From CAZPNX01 sp964518765 (GTDB taxonomy: Bacteria > Edwardsbacteria > AC1 > EtOH8), in assembly GCA_964518765.1 (NCBI GenBank), contig CAZFJC010000006.1, positions 51,907 to 115,906 on the forward strand: a stretch of 64,000 bases of DNA, in the 5' to 3' direction. The notes below the pieces were generated by a model, which saw only the letters and a list, made by a program, of their open reading frames with translations, was not told the DNA's origin and ran no database searches. This document shows positions 57,363 to 64,000 of this stretch, piece by piece (the stretch's first letter is position 1; each line of letters begins with the position of its first letter). The position numbers and the translations under genes are program-made.

Positions 57363-57875
57363 GTGACTGAAGCCGAGATGCTCTATCAAGAAATTATTGA
57401 AAGAATGAACGACGAGGGGGTGGAGTACCTGGTGGTCGGCGGCATCGCGGTGAATCTTTACGGCTATATCAGGGCCACCATGGATCTGGATCTGCTTGTG
57501 ATGTTGGACGAAGCGAACACCGCAAGATTCATAAAGATCGTGAAGGCTTTGGGTTACAAGCCGAGCATTCCGGTGAATATCGATGATTTCTCAAACCCTC
57601 TCATAAGGAGGAAATGGAAAGAAAAGAAGGACATGAAGGTTTTTTCGGTTTACAACCCGAAAAACGAGATGGAGCACGTGGATGTCCTGATGGAGGAAGG
57701 CATAGATTTCCGCAGCGCCTTCAAAAGGCGTCAAGTGATAAAGTCGGGGGGGACGACCATCAACCTTATCGGATTAGATGATTTGATACATCTCAAGCAG
57801 ATGGCCGGGAGGGAGCGGGACTTGATCGACATCAGGGCGCTGAAAAAGATAAGGGAGCTTAGGGGTGTCAAGTAA
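57363..57875 (+). CDS. nucleotidyltransferase (MNT/AbiEii-like) protein
   Basis: A 170-residue protein with the nucleotidyltransferase signature VEYLVVGGIAVNLYGYIRAT followed by MDLDLLV, i.e. the GG...DxDxxV metal-binding core. HVDVLMEEGIDF supplies a third acidic position. Such proteins are toxin-like or defence-associated (AbiEii, MNT). GTG start at 57363. It overlaps a small gene at its 3' end by 11 bp, as in toxin-antitoxin pairs. Confidence 0.8.
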   Translation: MTEAEMLYQEIIERMNDEGVEYLVVGGIAVNLYGYIRATMDLDLLVMLDEANTARFIKIVKALGYKPSIPVNIDDFSNPLIRRKWKEKKDMKVFSVYNPKNEMEHVDVLMEEGIDFRSAFKRRQVIKSGGTTINLIGLDDLIHLKQMAGRERDLIDIRALKKIRELRGVK

Positions 57876-58044
57876 TTCCGTCAAAGACGTCGAATACTTC
57901 AGCCTTGACGACTTGAAGAAGGCCCAGAAGCTGAGCTACGGGCAAAGGATGGATATGCTGGAGAGGATAAACGAGTTCCTGTCGAAAGCCATGCCCAAAA
58001 GAAGCAAGCGCATAAGCCTGAAGCTCAGGCGGATGAATTATTAA
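57865..58044 (+). CDS. small protein paired with the nucleotidyltransferase, antitoxin-like
   Basis: A 59-residue ORF beginning at a GTG preceded by AGGG, overlapping the nucleotidyltransferase gene by 11 bp and ending at TAA 58042-58044. The protein (YFSLDDLKKAQKLSYGQRMD ... RINEFLSKAMP) resembles the short helical partners found beside nucleotidyltransferases in toxin-antitoxin-like pairs; the C-terminus is very basic. It is too short for most ORF cut-offs. Confidence 0.62.
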   Translation: MSSNSVKDVEYFSLDDLKKAQKLSYGQRMDMLERINEFLSKAMPKRSKRISLKLRRMNY

Positions 58045-58139
58045 ACTACATGCGCCTGGCCAACCCGCCTTTCTAGGGGGTACACAAGGACCGGCTGCCA
58101 ACGGAAAACTAACCTTCACATAAAGTTCCAGGAGACTCC

Positions 58140-59879
<1,740 letters not shown>

Positions 59880-59914
59880 CGGTTTCATAAGCGATTATAC
59901 CTGGAGGAGCGGAT

Positions 59915-60829
59915 ATGAGGCTGATAACCAGGGCCGATTTCGACGGGCTGATCTGTGGGGTTCTGCTGAGGCGGGCCGGCGTCGCCGACAGCCACCTGTT
60001 CGTCCACCCCAAGGACGTCCAGGACGGCAAGGTGGAGGTGGGGCCCAACGACGTCCTGGCCAACGTGCCCTACGTCCCGGGCTGCGGGCTGTGGTTCGAC
60101 CACCACATGTCCGAGGAGGAGCGGGGGGCCTTTCCGGTGGGCTTCAAGGGGGCGGCCGCTCCGGAGAAGAGCTGCGCCCGGGTGATATACAACCATTACG
60201 GCGGGGCGGCCACCTTTCCCGGCCTGGAGGGGATGATGGCGGCGGTGGATAAATCGGATTCGGGCGACTTGACCATCGAGGAGATCGAGAGCCCGGGGCC
60301 CTGGCTGCTGCTGTCCTTCGTGGTCGACCCCCGCACCGGCCTGGGCCGCTTCGACGACTTCAGCATCGGCACCATCCCTCTGATGGAGCTGCTGCTGAAG
60401 CACCTGGGAGAGATATCCATCGAGGCCATCCTGGCCCTGCCCGACGTGGCCCAGAGGGTGGAGCGCTACCGCGAACAGAACTCCCTCTATCGGGAGATGA
60501 TCCGGCGGCGGGCGGTGCTTAAAGGCAAGGTGCTGGTCATCGACCTCAGGCCCGAGGAGCGGATCGCCGCCGGCAACCGCTTCCTGGAGTACGTCATGTT
60601 TCCCGAGGCCACCGTCTCGGTGAGGGCCATGTGGGGATTCCAGCGGCAGAATGTAGTTTTCGCTGTGGGGCACAGCATCCTCAACCGCTACGCCACCGTC
60701 AATGTCGGCTCCCTGATGCTGAAGTACGGTGGCGGGGGCCACCCCCAGGTGGGGACCTGCCAGGTGGACGCCGATCGGGCCGACCAGGTGCTGGCCGAGC
60801 TGGTGGAGGCTCTGAACCGAGAAGAATGA
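59915..60829 (+). CDS. DHH-family phosphoesterase, first of a tandem pair
   Basis: A 304-residue protein: TRADFDGLICGVLL at the N-terminus (Asp ligands), WFDHHMSEEE as the DHH motif near residue 65, VDKSDSGDL and a C-terminal DHHA1 domain with MLKYGGGGHPQVG. The family includes exopolyphosphatases, NrnA-type nanoRNases and c-di-AMP hydrolases; the substrate is not readable. Ribosome site CTGGAGGAG. It is about 70% similar by eye to the next gene and lies between subunits A and B of the ATPase. Confidence 0.85.
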   Translation: MRLITRADFDGLICGVLLRRAGVADSHLFVHPKDVQDGKVEVGPNDVLANVPYVPGCGLWFDHHMSEEERGAFPVGFKGAAAPEKSCARVIYNHYGGAATFPGLEGMMAAVDKSDSGDLTIEEIESPGPWLLLSFVVDPRTGLGRFDDFSIGTIPLMELLLKHLGEISIEAILALPDVAQRVERYREQNSLYREMIRRRAVLKGKVLVIDLRPEERIAAGNRFLEYVMFPEATVSVRAMWGFQRQNVVFAVGHSILNRYATVNVGSLMLKYGGGGHPQVGTCQVDADRADQVLAELVEALNREE

Positions 60830-60860
60830 GTGCAGAACCAGCAAAGAAACAGGGGGAGCC

Positions 60861-61775
60861 ATGAGACTAGTGACCAGGGCCGATTTCGACGGACTGATCT
60901 GCGGGGTGCTGCTGAAGCAGGTGGGCGTTATCGACTCCTTTATGTACGTCCACCCCAAGGACGTCCAGGACGGCAGGGTGGAGGTGACGGCCAACGACGT
61001 CCTGGCCAACGTCCCCTACGCCAACGGCTGCGGCATGTGGTTCGACCACCACATGTCCGAGGAGGAGCGCCAGGCGTTTCCCCACGACTTCAAGGGCGTC
61101 TCCATGCAGGCCAAGAGCTGCGCCCGGGTCATCTACCACTACTACGGAGGCAAGGAGACCTTTCCCGGATACGAGGAGATGATGGAGTCGGTGGACAAGT
61201 CCGACTCCGGAACCCTGTCGTTGGAGGAGGTGGCCAAGCCGGAGCGCTGGCTGCTGCTGGCCTTCATTATGGACCCCCGCACCGGCCTGGGGCGGTTCTC
61301 CGACTACCGCATCTCCAACCTGCAGCTGATGCAGGATTTGATGGACCACTGCCGTCAGCTGCCCATCGAGAAGATACTGGAGCTGCCGGACGTCAAGGAG
61401 CGGGTCAAGCGCTACCAGGAGTCGGAGTGGCTCTATAAGGAGATGATCAAGAAGTACTCGACCGTCAGGGGCAACGTACTGGTGACCGACCTGCGCCCAG
61501 TGGAGAACGTGGCCCCGGGCAACCGTTTCGTGGAGTACGGGATGTTCCCCAAGGTAAACATCTCCATCCGGGTGATGTGGGGCCTGAAGAAGCAGAACAT
61601 CGTCTTCGCCGTGGGACACAGCATCCTCAACCGCACCTCTAAGACCAACGTCGGCTCGCTGATGCTGAAGTACGGGGGCGGCGGCCACGCCAAGGTGGGG
61701 ACCTGCCAGGTGCCGCTGGAGGACGCCGAGCGGGTGCTGGACGAGCTCATCAAGAAGATGAACGAGGACGGGTGA
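60861..61775 (+). CDS. DHH-family phosphoesterase, second of a tandem pair
   Basis: A 304-residue paralogue of the preceding protein, identical in length: TRADFDGLICGVLLKQ, WFDHHMSEEE, VDKSDSGTL and MLKYGGGGHAKVG are all retained, so both copies should be active. Differences are spread along the length, consistent with an old duplication. Start after CAGGGGGAGCC. Two copies may form a heterodimer or differ in substrate. Confidence 0.85.
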   Translation: MRLVTRADFDGLICGVLLKQVGVIDSFMYVHPKDVQDGRVEVTANDVLANVPYANGCGMWFDHHMSEEERQAFPHDFKGVSMQAKSCARVIYHYYGGKETFPGYEEMMESVDKSDSGTLSLEEVAKPERWLLLAFIMDPRTGLGRFSDYRISNLQLMQDLMDHCRQLPIEKILELPDVKERVKRYQESEWLYKEMIKKYSTVRGNVLVTDLRPVENVAPGNRFVEYGMFPKVNISIRVMWGLKKQNIVFAVGHSILNRTSKTNVGSLMLKYGGGGHAKVGTCQVPLEDAERVLDELIKKMNEDG

Positions 61776-61782
61776 ACCAAGG

Positions 61783-61812
61783 CAGAAAGCAGAAGTCAGA
61801 GGGCAGAGCCTA
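61783..61812 (+). repeat. low-complexity AGCAGAAGTCAGAGGGCAGAG repeat-like segment
   Basis: AGGCAGAAAGCAGAAGTCAG then AGGGCAGAGCC between the second DHH gene and a small basic gene; resembles the other purine-rich intergenic repeats. Confidence 0.35.
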
Positions 61813-61842
61813 GGTCTTAAGAAACGCTAGCAGGAGGCTGAA

Positions 61843-62070
61843 TTGGCAAGGTCGAACTATTCGTATGCCAAGCGCCTGAAGGAGATCGCCAGGCAGAAGA
61901 AGCAGGAGGAAAAACGGCTGCGCAAGCAGGCCAAGGCCGGGACTGCGCCCGACGAAGGGCCGCGGCCCGCAGGGGGAGAGCAGGAGGGCGAAGCCCAGGA
62001 GCCGGCCAAGGCAAGCACCGATGTCTCCGAAGAGAGCCGGACGGGCCTGAACGAACCGAAGGCCCAATAA
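61843..62070 (+). CDS. small basic protein (NYSYAKRLKEIARQKKQEEK type)
   Basis: A 75-residue protein whose N-terminus, ARSNYSYAKRLKEIARQKKQ, matches a widespread short family with a conserved basic helix and no known function. The C-terminal half is an acidic, low-complexity tail. TTG start after AGGAGG. Its stop overlaps the next gene (TAATG). It lies inside the ATPase operon between the DHH pair and subunit B. Confidence 0.65.
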   Translation: MARSNYSYAKRLKEIARQKKQEEKRLRKQAKAGTAPDEGPRPAGGEQEGEAQEPAKASTDVSEESRTGLNEPKAQ

Positions 62071-62546
62071 TGGGTCCGGTGAACCGTATAGAAGAAAAAG
62101 ATCGGATTAAGATGAAGAAATACAGCCGGGGCGGAGGTTCCGGTAAAAAGAATTTCACCAGGTCCAGCCGCGGGCCCAGGAAATTTTCGGGCGACGACCT
62201 CCGCCGGCCCGGCCCTGACGGAAAAGGGAAACGCGGGGAGGGCCGGAAGCTCTATTCCGCTTTCTGCTCGGTGTGCGGCGCCCAGTGCCAGGTGCCCTTC
62301 CGACCGGATGGCAGCCGTCCCATCTACTGCCGGGACTGCTTCCGCAAGCAGGACTCGGGCGGCGGAGGGCGCGAGGAGTTCCGCCGGGAGGAACGCGTCC
62401 CGCGCAGACTGTACCCGCGGCGCGAAGGCCGGCCGATCCCTTCCGGACCGGACCAGTCCGACCTGGTCCGCCTGCTGGAGAAGATCGACGGCAAGCTGGA
62501 CCGGATACTGGAGGCCCTCGGTTCTTCGAAGGAAGAAGAGGAATAG
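62070..62546 (+). CDS. basic protein with a CxxC ... CxxC zinc-ribbon domain
   Basis: A 158-residue protein: a Lys/Arg/Gly-rich first half, then a compact zinc-binding domain, FCSVCGAQCQVPFRPDGSRP followed by IYCRDCF, and a C-terminal charged helix (LVRLLEKIDGKLDRILEAL). This CxxC-x(n)-CxxC domain recurs in candidate-phylum proteins and may bind RNA or protein. The ATG at 62070 is used; one at 62112 is possible. Confidence 0.7.
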   Translation: MGPVNRIEEKDRIKMKKYSRGGGSGKKNFTRSSRGPRKFSGDDLRRPGPDGKGKRGEGRKLYSAFCSVCGAQCQVPFRPDGSRPIYCRDCFRKQDSGGGGREEFRREERVPRRLYPRREGRPIPSGPDQSDLVRLLEKIDGKLDRILEALGSSKEEEE

Positions 62547-62598
62547 GGCGGCCCAAGCTCAGATAGATATAACATAATCATCCCAGATAGGTACACCC

Positions 62599-64000
<1,402 letters not shown>

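Larger units (their letters stand above)
57279..58139 (+). mobile_element. inserted nucleotidyltransferase/antitoxin module between ntpF and ntpA
   Basis: About 860 bp separating the two 36-bp copies of the ntpA start. It carries two overlapping genes, is more AT-rich than the operon, and has the only long gene-free stretches in this part (57280-57362, 58045-58139). No transposase or integrase is seen. The layout suggests insertion at the ntpA 5' end with restoration of the target by the right copy. Confidence 0.6.

Overview
The window reads as chromosomal DNA of a GC-rich, Gram-negative, probably anaerobic bacterium. An outer membrane is indicated by an OmpA-type porin, other beta-barrel-like proteins and lipoproteins. 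Energy metabolism is indicated by a V/A-type ATPase and a tungsten/molybdenum aldehyde ferredoxin oxidoreductase (AOR) with its own four-cluster ferredoxin. A secreted M6-type protease carries a C-terminal FlgD-like sorting domain of the kind seen in FCB-related candidate phyla (TA06, WOR-3 or Edwardsbacteria-like). That placement is an inference from gene content; there is no rRNA here to settle it.

Layout. 1-5.1 kb: a truncated membrane protein, then an AOR operon. 5.2-19.7 kb: housekeeping genes, with panB/panC/panD, a GlmU-like uridylyltransferase, a LytR_C protein, rsfS, argS, purM, a ThiF/MoaD pair and a cofactor cluster (moaA, moaC, MOSC, mogA) that could supply the pterin for AOR, then clpX. 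19.7-33 kb: purA, two tRNAs, an OmpA porin, mazG and alr on the minus strand, an envelope/signalling cluster, the M6 protease, a TPR lipoprotein and a ferritin-like protein. 33-36 kb: a truncated acyltransferase and a PilT-type ATPase with a duplicated N-terminal domain. 36-42.5 kb: a defence-like island with a DGQHR (DndB-like) protein, a NYN-domain protein and a type III restriction-modification pair. 42.6-48 kb: birA-coaX-rng, tRNA-Leu, TPR/DnaJ proteins and a roadblock-like protein. 48.2-64 kb: a very long V-type ATPase operon in the order H-I-K-E-C, four uncharacterised membrane proteins, two small roadblock-like proteins, F, an inserted nucleotidyltransferase/antitoxin-like module, A, two tandem DHH phosphoesterases, two small basic proteins, and B (cut by the window edge).

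Three themes stand out. First, the ATPase operon carries a conserved-looking but unexplained cargo: a DUF6754-like membrane module, roadblock proteins and DHH enzymes. Second, accessory modules are marked by short duplications: a 36-bp copy of the ntpA 5' end flanks the nucleotidyltransferase module, a 47-bp exact inverted copy of part of the DGQHR gene sits before a truncated acyltransferase, and a DUF559 nuclease gene is bounded precisely by inverted repeats. Third, several families of short dispersed repeats fill intergenic gaps and in several cases abut, replace or supply translation starts (moaC, mazG, purM, a TPR lipoprotein).
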